Shown here piece by piece: positions 33,819-42,888 of a stretch of DNA of 64,000 nt. The notes below the pieces were generated by a model. That model was not told the DNA's origin, made no database searches, and saw nothing but the letters and a program-made list of their open reading frames with translations. The stretch covers positions 7,325,501 to 7,389,500 of the forward strand of contig NZ_CP040272.1 in NCBI RefSeq assembly GCF_013393905.1, in the 5' to 3' direction. Both the position numbers and the translations under genes were made by a program. Position 1 is the stretch's first letter. Every line of letters starts with the position of its first letter. The stretch is from Nostoc sp. C052. GTDB taxonomy: Bacteria; Cyanobacteriota; Cyanobacteriia; Cyanobacteriales; Nostocaceae.

Positions 33819-34460
33819 TTCTCAAGCCTAAGTCTAAATATATAGTTTGAACCATAGTTCTACAAATACTCAGGTTCAGTAAGAAGCATATCTGAAATTT
33901 AGACTAAATAACCGCCTTCAAAGAACAGAATAGGGGATGCAATTAAACACAGTCCCCAATTTACAGAAGCACCAAAGAACCACATACTTTCATCTCCCAC
34001 ATTTAGGGAAGCCAAGCGGATGGGCATGTCATCGTTCCCAGTGGTCTGTTTCTTTGAGAGTGGCCATTATAAGAAACGCTAAAAAACGTCGTTCAAAACC
34101 TTGATGATTGTGAAGAGTAGTTACTAAACATTGCCTAAATTGAATCTCTTGAGGCAATTTTCAATTGCTTTGTAACGGAATAATAAGGGTTGTGGCTTAT
34201 CCACAAAATACTGCTTAATTTCTCTTTTAAGCAGTATTTTGTCAAGTGCGTATAGCGGTTCTCATTCAGATGAAGTACAACATTATACCGCAAGGGGTAC
34301 GGGAGGTGTGGGAGGATGGGGAAGAAGTCTTACCCCCCACACTCCCCACACTCCTCTTCCCCTGAAGCCTACACTATGCGTGAGAAATCCAGGTTACGGG
34401 TGTACCTTACTAGGTTGGGAAATGCTATAACTTTCTGGATGAATGCTACTAAAACCTCGA
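33819..34460. other. Intergenic region after tRNA-Ser
   Basis: About 640 bases. A strong hairpin lies at 34203-34242 (listed). At about 34295-34370 a G-rich block and a C-rich block (GGGAGGTGTGGGAGGATGGG, CCCACACTCCCCACACTCC) form an inverted pair. A 42-codon frame on the minus strand (33899-34027) ends in a hydrophobic stretch and is discussed as a finding. Plus-strand frames across 34239-34667 are repeat-derived or antisense to the amylase gene. Confidence 0.5.
34203..34242. terminator. 15-bp perfect stem, 10-base loop
   Basis: ACAAAATACTGCTTA (34203-34217) pairs perfectly with TAAGCAGTATTTTGT (34228-34242). It lies 220 bp downstream of the leftward amylase gene and 385 bp after the tRNA. 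Stems ending in A/T runs can terminate on either strand; distance to both genes makes the assignment uncertain. Confidence 0.5.
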
Positions 34461-35939
34461 CTAAGATTGTGGAACCCACACAGAAACAGAGCCAGCACTG
34501 CATCGAAAATCAGCCCAGCCCTCATCATTCGTTGTCACAGGTTCGCTGATATGTTCAGTAATATCAATGTAAGTGCTGTTGGGTTGCCCAACTTCCATCC
34601 ACTTAGTCCCTTCTCCTCCATTACTCAGAACAACTGCCATACCGCCAGGATGTTCTTCATCTCCTAAGCGTGTCCAGGCGATTGTATTGGCGTGATCGAA
34701 GTAATCGTATTGGTCGCCATAGGCATAGGTTTGACGAACGTGCAAAAATTTATCAATTATCCATTTATGACTATCGAGCCAAATCTCATACTCATTGCCA
34801 TCTGGCCCCTTATCTTTGTAATTAGCACCATAGTAATCCGCATAGAAGATACAGGGATAACCCTCACTTCGCAGTAGGATCAACGCATAAGCTAACGGTT
34901 TAAACCAGCCTTCCACTACAGATTCCAACGACTGCAAGGGTTGAGAATCATGGTTGTCAACTAAGGTGACGGCTAAAGCAGGTTGCTGTTGCACCAAGGT
35001 GTTATCAAATATCTGCCGCATATCGTAGTCATTGCCTTGTTTGCTGGCAGCGCTAAAGTTATAGTGCAATGGCGCATCAAACAGCAACACATCGCCACCG
35101 GTGACGCTAATGAAATGGTGCAGCGCTTCAACTTCATAAGACCAATACTCACCGACGGCAAAAAGATCGCGACCAGCCTTTTGGCGACAGTGTTGCAGCC
35201 ATTCTGGGAAAAAGCCAGCTCTAACATGTTTAACGGCATCAAAACGAAAGCCATCTACATCAGTGGTTTCTACAAACCACTCACCCCAGCGATTCAACTC
35301 CTCGCGAACTTCTGCACTTTCCATATCCAGATCGCATCCCATAAGATAGTCGAAAGCGCCTTTTTCCAGGTCAACGTTATCATCAAATTTTTTATCTTTG
35401 AATAGATAAACTGCGTTCTCGCCTTCGTTGTAAACGTTGTAATCAACCGCGTCGAAGTGCCACCAGTGCCATTCCATATCGGAGTATTTGCCTTGGCGAC
35501 CTGGAAAGGTAAAGTGAGTCCACACTTTAATTGTTTGCATCTCACCGATGGGCTGGGTGCGATCGTCTGGACTATAGGGCGTTGCTTCCACTTCTTCTTC
35601 TTGATCTGCACCTAACTTGTGGTTAAGCACAACATCTGCATACACTCGAATGCCAGCAGCTTTTGCCGCTTTAACAGCAGCGATATACTCGTCTTTTGTG
35701 CCGTACTTTGTCCGAACCGAGCCTTTCTGGTCAAACTCGCCTAGATCGTATATGTCATAGACTCCATAGCCGACATCGTAGCCACCCCCTGTTCCTTTGT
35801 AAGCTGGGGGTAGCCAAACAGATGTAACACCTGCATCAGCTAACTCTTTGACTTTATCTTTAAATTCATTCCAAAGATTGCCATCTGGAGGGATATACCA
35901 ATGGAAGTACTGCATCATTACACCATTCAGTTGAGCCAT
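34461..35939 (-). CDS. GH13 alpha-amylase, cytoplasmic type
   Basis: A 492-residue alpha-amylase of the GH13_5-like group, which hydrolyses internal alpha-1,4 bonds of glycogen or starch. The four GH13 regions are DVVLNHK (102-108), GFRFDAVKH with nucleophile Asp234, AVGEYW with acid/base Glu264, and LVDNHDSQ with Asp331. The opening NGVMMQYFHWYIPPDGNLW is typical of cytoplasmic bacterial amylases, and no signal peptide is present, so it should act on intracellular glycogen. Length fits the family. A DUF1003 gene lies upstream on the same strand, about 115 bp away. Confidence 0.95.
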   Translation of the reverse strand: MAQLNGVMMQYFHWYIPPDGNLWNEFKDKVKELADAGVTSVWLPPAYKGTGGGYDVGYGVYDIYDLGEFDQKGSVRTKYGTKDEYIAAVKAAKAAGIRVYADVVLNHKLGADQEEEVEATPYSPDDRTQPIGEMQTIKVWTHFTFPGRQGKYSDMEWHWWHFDAVDYNVYNEGENAVYLFKDKKFDDNVDLEKGAFDYLMGCDLDMESAEVREELNRWGEWFVETTDVDGFRFDAVKHVRAGFFPEWLQHCRQKAGRDLFAVGEYWSYEVEALHHFISVTGGDVLLFDAPLHYNFSAASKQGNDYDMRQIFDNTLVQQQPALAVTLVDNHDSQPLQSLESVVEGWFKPLAYALILLRSEGYPCIFYADYYGANYKDKGPDGNEYEIWLDSHKWIIDKFLHVRQTYAYGDQYDYFDHANTIAWTRLGDEEHPGGMAVVLSNGGEGTKWMEVGQPNSTYIDITEHISEPVTTNDEGWADFRCSAGSVSVWVPQS

Positions 35940-36055
35940 GTGTATCCCTCTGGTAAGATATATTGTTAATTTGGATTGTTATGGTCAAGACTACATCTTA
36001 AGTTTTGTTTCGTGCTTCCCCCTCAAGAGATAAAAAAGTCTCTAAAAAACTGCGC

Positions 36056-36682
36056 TCAAGTTATATTGTTTTCTTCTGTGGCTGACAGTTCTTCAGCTAA
36101 GTTTTTCTGGAGTGCTTCCAATACTGCGATCGGGTCAGCCGGTTCCTGCATCGATTTCGCTTCCGAATCAAGTCGATTTATCACATCAGGCAAATCGGTA
36201 CGGAGTTCTTCTAATAAAGCAATAATCTTGGCAATTTTTTGCTCGGAGAGCAGGTTAAGCTGTAGCATCAATTGCGCCCGTTGTTCGGCAAAGTTTTCTT
36301 GGCGAGTTTGTCGTACCAGTACTCCGGTTGAGATCACCAATGACGCTGCGTCTAAGCCTTGACCTGACCAGCTAAACGAGGGGAGATTGAATGGCAAAAA
36401 GCGATCGAAAAAACTGCTAAAAATCCAGATAGCCAATATGATTAGCAAACTATACATAAATATCGATCGCCCAAAGAATGTAGCGATCGCTTCTAGTATC
36501 CGCTGATGGACGGGAATATCTCGAACTTCCTGGGCATGAAGTGAAATAATCGCTTCAATATTTTTTGCAATCGGGTCTGGTAATGGAACCGTGATCACTT
36601 GATTTCGAGAAGCTTTGTCTTTGAGTTTGTTAGCATCTGAATTGAAGTGTCTGTTCGCTGTGTCGTCTGCGTCATCGGTCAT
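36056..36682 (-). CDS. DUF1003 family membrane protein
   Basis: A 208-residue protein with two hydrophobic segments, SIFMYSLLIILAIWIFSSFF and LDAASLVISTGVLVRQT, and a helical tail. The sequence after the second segment, RQENFAEQRAQLMLQLNLLSEQKIAKIIALL, is the conserved signature of DUF1003. The N-terminal 60 residues are charged and probably cytoplasmic. The molecular function of the family is not known. It is read in the same direction as the amylase gene but a link is only positional. Confidence 0.85.
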   Translation of the reverse strand: MTDDADDTANRHFNSDANKLKDKASRNQVITVPLPDPIAKNIEAIISLHAQEVRDIPVHQRILEAIATFFGRSIFMYSLLIILAIWIFSSFFDRFLPFNLPSFSWSGQGLDAASLVISTGVLVRQTRQENFAEQRAQLMLQLNLLSEQKIAKIIALLEELRTDLPDVINRLDSEAKSMQEPADPIAVLEALQKNLAEELSATEENNIT

Positions 36683-36991
36683 GCACCAACTCCTGAATCT
36701 GGATGTTACTCGATTATTGCTTATCTTCCACCGACATCGCGTCGCATCCCAATACTGCTCGATTATTTAGATTTAGAACTAGAAAAATTAAATATGATTT
36801 TCAAATAAAAGGTTAAAGGGGAAAGGGGAAAGGGGAAAGGGATGAACAGGTCACGCCACTTGCGGGCGTTAGCGGAGCGGGACGCAGTACGGTTTTTACC
36901 TTTCCCCCTTCCCATTCTTCATAAATCGACTTTAGGGGCATACAGATGTACGCCCCTAATAGGTATTTCGTAAAACCAAGGGTATTGAGTT
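36683..36991. other. Intergenic region with AAAGGGG repeats
   Basis: At 36813-36842 four AAAGGGG heptamer-like units are in tandem, followed by a GCGTTAGCGGAGCGGGACGC-type repeat at about 36866-36887 and by the complementary ACCTTTCCCCCTTCC at about 36898. The block can fold back on itself. GGGGCATACAGATGTACGCCCC at 36933-36954 is another hairpin. No gene. Confidence 0.6.
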
Positions 36992-39226
36992 CTAAGGCAC
37001 CTCAATGGGAATCAAAGCATTTTCTGGCAAGTAGTTGGAAAAACGCCCTTCATCTGCAAGTACCACAATCAGGCGCAGAGAATAATCTGGCGGTACTTGC
37101 AAGTCTGCCCACGGTACTGCCAACTCTAAACAACTATTTAAGGCTACTTGAGCGCGACTAAAACGGGGCTGCCATTGATAATTGTCTCCAGCTTCCCGAA
37201 ACTGAATCGATTGCGTCAGCAAGTTAACTTCTAAAAGGTGGTGGAAAAGATAATTGAGTGGGGCTGCATCTGGTACATCTGCTAAGGGGACTGGGCTATT
37301 GACCATTGTTTTTTCTGGATAGAACCACAGTAGATTCAACTCTGTTGGCAAATCCTGTCCTGGTGCAGCACCACTTTTAAAGTCCAGCCGCAAATAGAAA
37401 TTTAAGTGATCGGCCCCATACCAAAGTCGCTGGATGACGCTGCTATTGTGCATCGTTCCCCGCGCCCCGCCGATTTCTATGCGTCCAGCTTTGTCCCAAT
37501 CTTGCTCATCACCTTTACCATCGATCACAGGATGAATAAACCCTTGTGGGGCGTGGTTTGCCTGTGCTTCGTGGTTTTCTACTGGTTGCTTAAGATAGGG
37601 CGGTACGGGTTCATTTAATGCTTTGTAAATGCCAAACAGATGTTCTCGAAACAACTGGTCAAAGATGGCATCCTGATTTGACGAGTGTCCTGCACCAAAC
37701 CACCAAAACCAGTCGGAACCCTCGGCGGCATACAATGCTTCCCACGCTTCGGGGTTGTTTTCTTCCGTTGCTTCGGGATGACTTGCCAGCATTTTTCTTG
37801 CTTCTGTCAAATAATCCCAAGCACGATTTTTGGCGGGATCGCCGATCCAAGTGGTGAAACTGCTATCTACCCAAGAACCACTATGTAGTTGTCCTCCGGG
37901 GATGGTGGCTGTGGCTGGAAATTCTTCGAGAAATTCGGAGACAGTAACGAGTTTGAGGTGGGGTTCATCACTCAAGCTTTGATACAAAGCTTCTAAGAAG
38001 GGTTTGCCATCTTGGGGATAAAATTCCCAACAATTCTCACCATCCAAAGCAATGGTAACTAGCCAAGGTTGTTCGCTATGACTATCTCTTTGCATTTTAG
38101 CGATCGCTTGCAAATGTCCCACTAAATCTGCTGCTGCCTTTTTTGCTGGCATGGCGCTATAAGTAAAGCCAATCAAATCTGATAATCTGTGGTCGCGAAA
38201 CACGATTGACAAGTCACCCTCGGCGGTTTGTAGGCGATACGGTCGGTACAACAATTCTGGTTGCTGCACATTCCCCGCCCCATCCCGATGAAAAAAGTGT
38301 TTCAGCGTCCATCCTAAGACGGCTTCATCTGAGCATATCCACTTAAAGCCTTGGTTAATAATGTGTGGAAGTACTGCTGGACTTACTGATTGTTCCGAAG
38401 GCCACAAACCACGAGGGATCTGTCCAAAGCGTTCTTGATAAAAGTTCCAAGCTTTTCGCAAGTGGCGGGGAATATCTTCTGCCCACTCAAAGCGTTGCTT
38501 TGGTAGTGTCATATTGGGCACAGCTACTCGTCCAGAGTTAGTATCAGCTAGTAAAGGTAAAATCGGGTGAGTGTAAGGCGTGGTAGTAACTTCTAGCTGT
38601 CCCGCCTCCTGCATTTTCCGATGTTGGGGGATAATCCGGCTGAGAATTTCTCGCTGTTTGGAATAAATGCGCTGGCGATCGCTTAAAGTAAAATTCCGTC
38701 CCTGTTTTAACCAAGCAGCAATTTCTGGGTCATCCCAAAATAGCGGATCGATCCAAGCCAAATTGTGCCAAGCTAGCAAATCGCCATAATCTGGCAATTC
38801 CCAATTTGCTAAACACCAAGCTTGCCCTTTTTCCTGCCTTTGGTAGTACAACTGAGCATAGCGGGGATGAGGGTCAATCAGAGTATGGTGATTGGCATCA
38901 AAAAAGTGTTGGATGATGAATTCTCGCTGTTGCTGGGTGAGTTGTTCATCTGGTGTCAAACTGGCCGTGAGGTAAGGGTCAAAAGCAGTGCCAGCAATAT
39001 AATCTTCTAGTTGCAATATCAACGATGGAACTAAATTCACCGTTTGGTGTAATTTAGGATACTGCTCTAAGAGCAATACTAAATCCAAATAATCTTTAGT
39101 CCCATGTAAACGTACCCAAGGTAGACGGTAGTGCTGACTCGAAGATAGCGAAACGCCGCTGCCAGGGGATTTGTACAGCGGCTGATGTTGATGCCAGATA
39201 AAAGCAATGTAGAGAGGATGGGACAT
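36992..39226 (-). CDS. Glycoside hydrolase family 57 protein
   Basis: A 744-residue GH57 enzyme. The family start YIAFIWHQHQPLY contains the His-Gln-Pro motif. GLWPSEQSV carries the likely nucleophile Glu278, and WICSDEAVLG the likely acid/base Asp300, from comparison with characterised GH57 members. LVTIALDGENCWEFYPQDG and SDWFWWFGAGH are further conserved blocks. The C-terminal 200 residues form a beta-rich domain. GH57 covers amylopullulanases, 4-alpha-glucanotransferases and branching enzymes; a long form like this suggests an alpha-glucan-acting enzyme, but the exact activity is not settled. No signal peptide, so intracellular glycogen is the likely substrate. Confidence 0.92.
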   Translation of the reverse strand: MSHPLYIAFIWHQHQPLYKSPGSGVSLSSSQHYRLPWVRLHGTKDYLDLVLLLEQYPKLHQTVNLVPSLILQLEDYIAGTAFDPYLTASLTPDEQLTQQQREFIIQHFFDANHHTLIDPHPRYAQLYYQRQEKGQAWCLANWELPDYGDLLAWHNLAWIDPLFWDDPEIAAWLKQGRNFTLSDRQRIYSKQREILSRIIPQHRKMQEAGQLEVTTTPYTHPILPLLADTNSGRVAVPNMTLPKQRFEWAEDIPRHLRKAWNFYQERFGQIPRGLWPSEQSVSPAVLPHIINQGFKWICSDEAVLGWTLKHFFHRDGAGNVQQPELLYRPYRLQTAEGDLSIVFRDHRLSDLIGFTYSAMPAKKAAADLVGHLQAIAKMQRDSHSEQPWLVTIALDGENCWEFYPQDGKPFLEALYQSLSDEPHLKLVTVSEFLEEFPATATIPGGQLHSGSWVDSSFTTWIGDPAKNRAWDYLTEARKMLASHPEATEENNPEAWEALYAAEGSDWFWWFGAGHSSNQDAIFDQLFREHLFGIYKALNEPVPPYLKQPVENHEAQANHAPQGFIHPVIDGKGDEQDWDKAGRIEIGGARGTMHNSSVIQRLWYGADHLNFYLRLDFKSGAAPGQDLPTELNLLWFYPEKTMVNSPVPLADVPDAAPLNYLFHHLLEVNLLTQSIQFREAGDNYQWQPRFSRAQVALNSCLELAVPWADLQVPPDYSLRLIVVLADEGRFSNYLPENALIPIEVP

Positions 39227-39237
39227 AGGAATAGTTA

Positions 39238-39303
39238 GGAGTTAAGAATGAGGAGTTAGGAGTTGATTCAAAACTCATAACTCCTAACTCCTAACTCCTA
39301 ACT
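39238..39303. repeat. GTTAGGAG / CTCCTAAC fold-back repeat
   Basis: GTTAGGAGTTAAGAATGAGG at the left is complementary to the ACTCCTAACTCCTAACTCCT tract at the right. It could form a long imperfect hairpin between the GH57 and NFU genes, both leftward. A role as terminator for the NFU message is possible; its heptamer units are shared with other repeats in the window. Confidence 0.7.
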
Positions 39304-39304
39304 T

Positions 39305-39535
39305 TTACACCACTTGCTCAATTTCTGCAATTTCGGGAATCATTTCCTTAAGACGGCGCTCAATCCCCATTCTTAGGGTCATTGCAGAACTGGGACAAGA
39401 ACCACAAGCACCTTGTAGCCGCAGTTTTACAACAGGCCCATCGAGTTCTACGAGTTCCACATTGCCGCCATCAGACATAAGATAAGGGCGCATTTCATCT
39501 AAAACTGTTTCAACGTTGTCAATTGTGAGTTCCAT
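39305..39535 (-). CDS. NFU-type iron-sulfur cluster scaffold
   Basis: A 76-residue protein made only of the NifU C-terminal domain. The CxxC motif GACGSCPSS, with Cys44 and Cys47, binds a cluster between two subunits. The start ELTIDNVETVLDEMRPYLMSDGGNVELVELDG and the ending MGIERRLKEMIPEIAEIEQV are classic. Cyanobacterial and chloroplast versions assemble and hand over iron-sulfur clusters, for example toward photosystem I. Length matches the short cyanobacterial form. Confidence 0.94.
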   Translation of the reverse strand: MELTIDNVETVLDEMRPYLMSDGGNVELVELDGPVVKLRLQGACGSCPSSAMTLRMGIERRLKEMIPEIAEIEQVV

Positions 39536-40141
39536 AGTTTAGACCTGCTAAGTTAGGGATGGGCATTGGGCAAAACAGTTCTGAGTTCCGTTAGCGGTAA
39601 TGGGGCATTTAGCCCGTTCCCAGTCCTGAGTAAAGAAATGAGATTCCCCACTCAGCACTCAGCACTTTTGAGGGGCATTGGGCATTGAATAATCATGATC
39701 CCTTGACCAGATGCGCTGTTACTCATTTGCCATTATCCAAAATTTTATTTTTCAGCTTTGTTAAATCGATCCTAAATCTAATTGCCGCTAGATTGTCAGG
39801 TGTCAGTTTTTAATGACTTTTGACTAAACCACTGCTGATTTTAGCAACTTGATAGTTAGATTAGCTGAACAATTCGTAGTGCAAGCCCTCCTACTCTACT
39901 TTAGCGTTTAAAGTACTGAAGAGAATGCAAGGAGGTGAAGACAAGGAAGGTTTTTTTCCAATACCCCTCAAGAGTGCTGAGTAATGAGTACTGAGTCATG
40001 AGTTTGGATACTTGGTAATACTGGGTTTTGAGTTTTAAACTTTAAAGTTTTTTAGTAATTATTATTTAATAACCATATTAGGCATGGGGCAAAACAGTTC
40101 CGAGTTGTGAGTAAGGAATCCTACTCATGACTCAGCACTCA
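39536..40141. other. Intergenic region with several dispersed repeats
   Basis: About 600 bases upstream of the NFU gene and downstream of the histidine kinase gene. GGGCAAAACAGTTCTGAGTT at about 39567 recurs as GGGGCAAAACAGTTCCGAGT at about 40086. GAGTGCTGAGTAATGAGTAC at 39972 and ACTCAGCACTCATTACTCAG from 40130 are inverted relatives that can pair over about 20 bp. No gene is visible. Confidence 0.6.
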
Positions 40142-41902
40142 TTACTCAGCACTACTTGTTGAGTCGCTATCATTAGACGAAACCATAACTGGTTGTTGAT
40201 ATAGTGGCACCGTGAATGTGACTGTTGAGCCAAGTCCTTCACCCAAACTATAAAAATGTACCTCGCCGCCCATAGCCTCCACTAACTTCTGGGATATTAC
40301 CAGTCCCAAACCTGTGCCGCCGTACTGGCGAGTGCGGGAGCCATCCACCTGAGAGAATAATTGAAATAGTTTATCTTGTTTGTCTAAAGAAACACCAATA
40401 CCTGTGTCTGCTACACGTACTCTCACCATGCCAGGAAATTGCTGATCTTGAAAGTTCGCCTTTTTGAGTACTAAATCGGCACTGACAGTAACGCCGCCTT
40501 CATGGGTGAACTTGATGGCATTGTTCACCAAATTAAGCATCACTTGTAGCAACCGTTGATAGTTGCTTTGGACAATGATTTCATCGGAGGTAGCAGGCAT
40601 TTGCATCCGAAAGCTGAGGTTTTTCATTTGTGCTTGGGGACGCATGAAACCTTCTACATGACTGAATAGCTCATCTAGTTTGACTGGCGCATAAGTTAGC
40701 TCCATTTTGCCGGCTTCGATTTTGGCAATGTCCAAAATGTCGTTGATGATGTTCAGCAGATGTATCGATAAGTGGTGAGCTTCTGCTAAAAACTGGTTTT
40801 GTTCTTCTGGGTCATCAGCCATCCCTTCCAGAATCAGCTTCAAAAAGCCAATCATCCCGTTGAGGGGGGTACGAATTTCATGGGATACATTGGCCAGAAA
40901 CTCACTTTTGAGGCGGGAAGCTTCTTCGGCTTTTTGACGCGCTATTTCTAATTCTTCATATAAAGTAGCATGTGCGATCGCAGTTCCCAATTGATCTGCT
41001 GCTTCTTTGGCTAGTTCTAATTCCGATTCTGTTAATGTGTAGCATTCATCTTGCCAATTCAAGGCAATCAATCCATTGGCTTGGTCTTGATAACAAGTCG
41101 CAACCACCAAAGTTTTCTGCCGCCCAGACCCCATATATCCAGCCACTTCCATCACAACTGGTTCTAGAGTTGTCAAGGCTTGAGCAAAGGCAGCCTCAGA
41201 AGCGATATCTATGTCTGAGCCAAGCATTGATTTGAGGTCTGGCTGGCGATACTCAGCCTTTACTTGCACTTTTGAGCTTGAGGGCTGATAAGGACAAATA
41301 ATGCAGCGCTCTAGCCGCAATGCTTTCCCCAAACTGTCAACTGTTTGCTGCCAAATAATATTTAAATCTAATGTCCGGCGAATATTTCTGGTAATGCGAT
41401 TTACGAGTTTTTGGTGTTGCTGTGAACGTAGAGCCAACTCTATCTGTGTGGGTGTTTTTGATGCCACACGCGCTTGTTTTTTGTTGAGTGTCGCTTGCAC
41501 TAAGCGTCCCATTACTAAAACTGTAGTGGCAGTGGTTCCCAAACTCGGCATAATCGGACTAATCACTAAGTCCAACTCAAATAATTCCTGGTGGTAGCTA
41601 AACCAACACTGAAACCTTTCTGGCACTAAATTTGTCAAAATTCGATGCAATCGTTCCAAATAACTAACCTTATCCACCGGGGCAAAGGTTTGAGTCTGGT
41701 TTAGATCGTCAACTATTTTTTCAGTATTTAACCCCAGAAGTTCGCTGTACTGCCAACAAAAGGTCAGATAGCGTCCTGCCCCATCTTGCGTATAAATCAA
41801 CTCGGCTCCTAGAGTTGGTAATAAGCCGTCAGTCTTACTGGTAATAGATTCCAGATTTTGGGAAAATACATTCGGCAATTGGGAATTGGCAGTAATAGTC
41901 AT
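40142..41902 (-). CDS. Histidine kinase with PAS-like and GAF domains
   Basis: A 586-residue soluble sensor kinase. A PAS-like N-terminal domain (about 25-140) is followed by a GAF domain (about 165-315, TLDLNIIWQQTVDSLGKAL... ERCIICPYQ). The phospho-acceptor is His341 in NVSHEIRTPLNGMIGF. The ATPase core has NLVNNAIKFTHEGG, ADTGIGVS and QYGGTGLGLVISQKLVEAMGG. No receiver or membrane segment is present, so the partner regulator lies elsewhere. The final codons SSAE and the TAA stop at 40142-40144 are inside a GAGTGCTGAGTAATGAGT dispersed repeat, which may have replaced the original end of the gene. Confidence 0.92.
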   Translation of the reverse strand: MTITANSQLPNVFSQNLESITSKTDGLLPTLGAELIYTQDGAGRYLTFCWQYSELLGLNTEKIVDDLNQTQTFAPVDKVSYLERLHRILTNLVPERFQCWFSYHQELFELDLVISPIMPSLGTTATTVLVMGRLVQATLNKKQARVASKTPTQIELALRSQQHQKLVNRITRNIRRTLDLNIIWQQTVDSLGKALRLERCIICPYQPSSSKVQVKAEYRQPDLKSMLGSDIDIASEAAFAQALTTLEPVVMEVAGYMGSGRQKTLVVATCYQDQANGLIALNWQDECYTLTESELELAKEAADQLGTAIAHATLYEELEIARQKAEEASRLKSEFLANVSHEIRTPLNGMIGFLKLILEGMADDPEEQNQFLAEAHHLSIHLLNIINDILDIAKIEAGKMELTYAPVKLDELFSHVEGFMRPQAQMKNLSFRMQMPATSDEIIVQSNYQRLLQVMLNLVNNAIKFTHEGGVTVSADLVLKKANFQDQQFPGMVRVRVADTGIGVSLDKQDKLFQLFSQVDGSRTRQYGGTGLGLVISQKLVEAMGGEVHFYSLGEGLGSTVTFTVPLYQQPVMVSSNDSDSTSSAE

Positions 41903-42074
41903 TAATTGAGTTGGATAGACAAAGGGTGTCCGACCGTAATTTTACTAAAGCCGCTCAAATTTATACATAAATTTTTACAGCTTTTTTGTGTTTGATTGCG
42001 TATTTTTTGGCGTTCTGAAAACCAGATTGGCAAACTTTACTTTTTTGACTTGCATTGACAGTTGACTAATGGCG

Positions 42075-42311
42075 TCAATCGTTCCATTCGCCGCGAGGAG
42101 GAACAGGAGTACGCACAGGTGTGCGCGTTAGTTCGTCATCTCTGAGGATTTCACCCCGCAACCACTGGCGAATCGCAACTTCAATTACCTTACTTGGGTC
42201 ATTCGTAAGATGCTGAATTTGCTCTAGTAACTCTGAGTCCAAGCGGACAGCAATTTCTACCTTATCGGTTTGTGTGTTTCCCGCTTCGGTAGTTTTTTCT
42301 TGCATATTCAT
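42075..42311 (-). CDS. Small ribbon-helix-helix-like protein
   Basis: From the ATG at 42309-42311 this gives 78 residues; the frame extends to 42380, but the extra residues look non-conserved. The part VEIAVRLDSELLEQIQHLTNDPSKVIEVAIRQWLRGEIL resembles the ribbon-helix-helix fold (strand, two helices) of small DNA-binding proteins and antitoxins. The tail TRTPVRTPVPPRGEW is basic and proline-rich. No toxin gene is beside it. The role is unknown; a transcription regulator or solitary antitoxin-like protein are the options. Confidence 0.55.
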   Translation of the reverse strand: MNMQEKTTEAGNTQTDKVEIAVRLDSELLEQIQHLTNDPSKVIEVAIRQWLRGEILRDDELTRTPVRTPVPPRGEWND

Positions 42312-42888
42312 AGGTTTATATACTCTGAATTCTCTGAATTGGTTTGGTCTAAAGCTTTGTAAAGTAGTTATATTCATCATTTGGGCTAATTTACTGAAAA
42401 ATCTTTAAGGGCACAGTTAAATAGTTCCCTGAAATAGCACCAAAGTAACAGCTTAAAGTTTCAAATCGCATTTTTCATATAACTGACTAGACAATGACTT
42501 TAGAAGAGTTGCTGATAAATCAGTGATTTTGAGCAATTACAGGTCGCAATTGCTCGCGATCGCTACACGATCCCTACATGTACTTATTTACATTTATTGT
42601 ACGCTCCTAGCTGTTGAATACTAGCAACGACAAATAGACTTTCATAATATTCTTAAAAGTCCACCTATTGAGATCGAAAGTTAAAGATGGGGTGAAGGGG
42701 GCAAGAGGGGCAGGGGAGGCAGGGGAAGCAGGGGAAGCAGGGGAAGAATAATAACTCCTAACTCCTAACTCCCCACTCAGTACTCGGAACTCAGCACTAA
42801 AAGCGGAGCGTCTTGGCTAAGAAAGCATTAAAATACATTAAGTAAATTACCCTTTTAACTTTGGTTGCTGCTAAGGCAAAGATAGTAT
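42312..42888. other. Intergenic region upstream of lepA
   Basis: The start-side flank of the small RHH-like gene and the region upstream of lepA. At about 42687-42745 a GGGGCAGGGGAGGCAGGGGA tandem tract occurs, followed by CTCCTAACTCCTAACTCC and CACTCAGTACTCGGAACTCA units shared with other repeats. HIP1-like GCGATCGC lies at about 42557. No gene. Confidence 0.6.

Noticed and set aside
34239..34667. Several overlapping plus-strand frames
   Set aside because: They consist of repeat sequence and of DNA antisense to the amylase gene, which is strongly supported.
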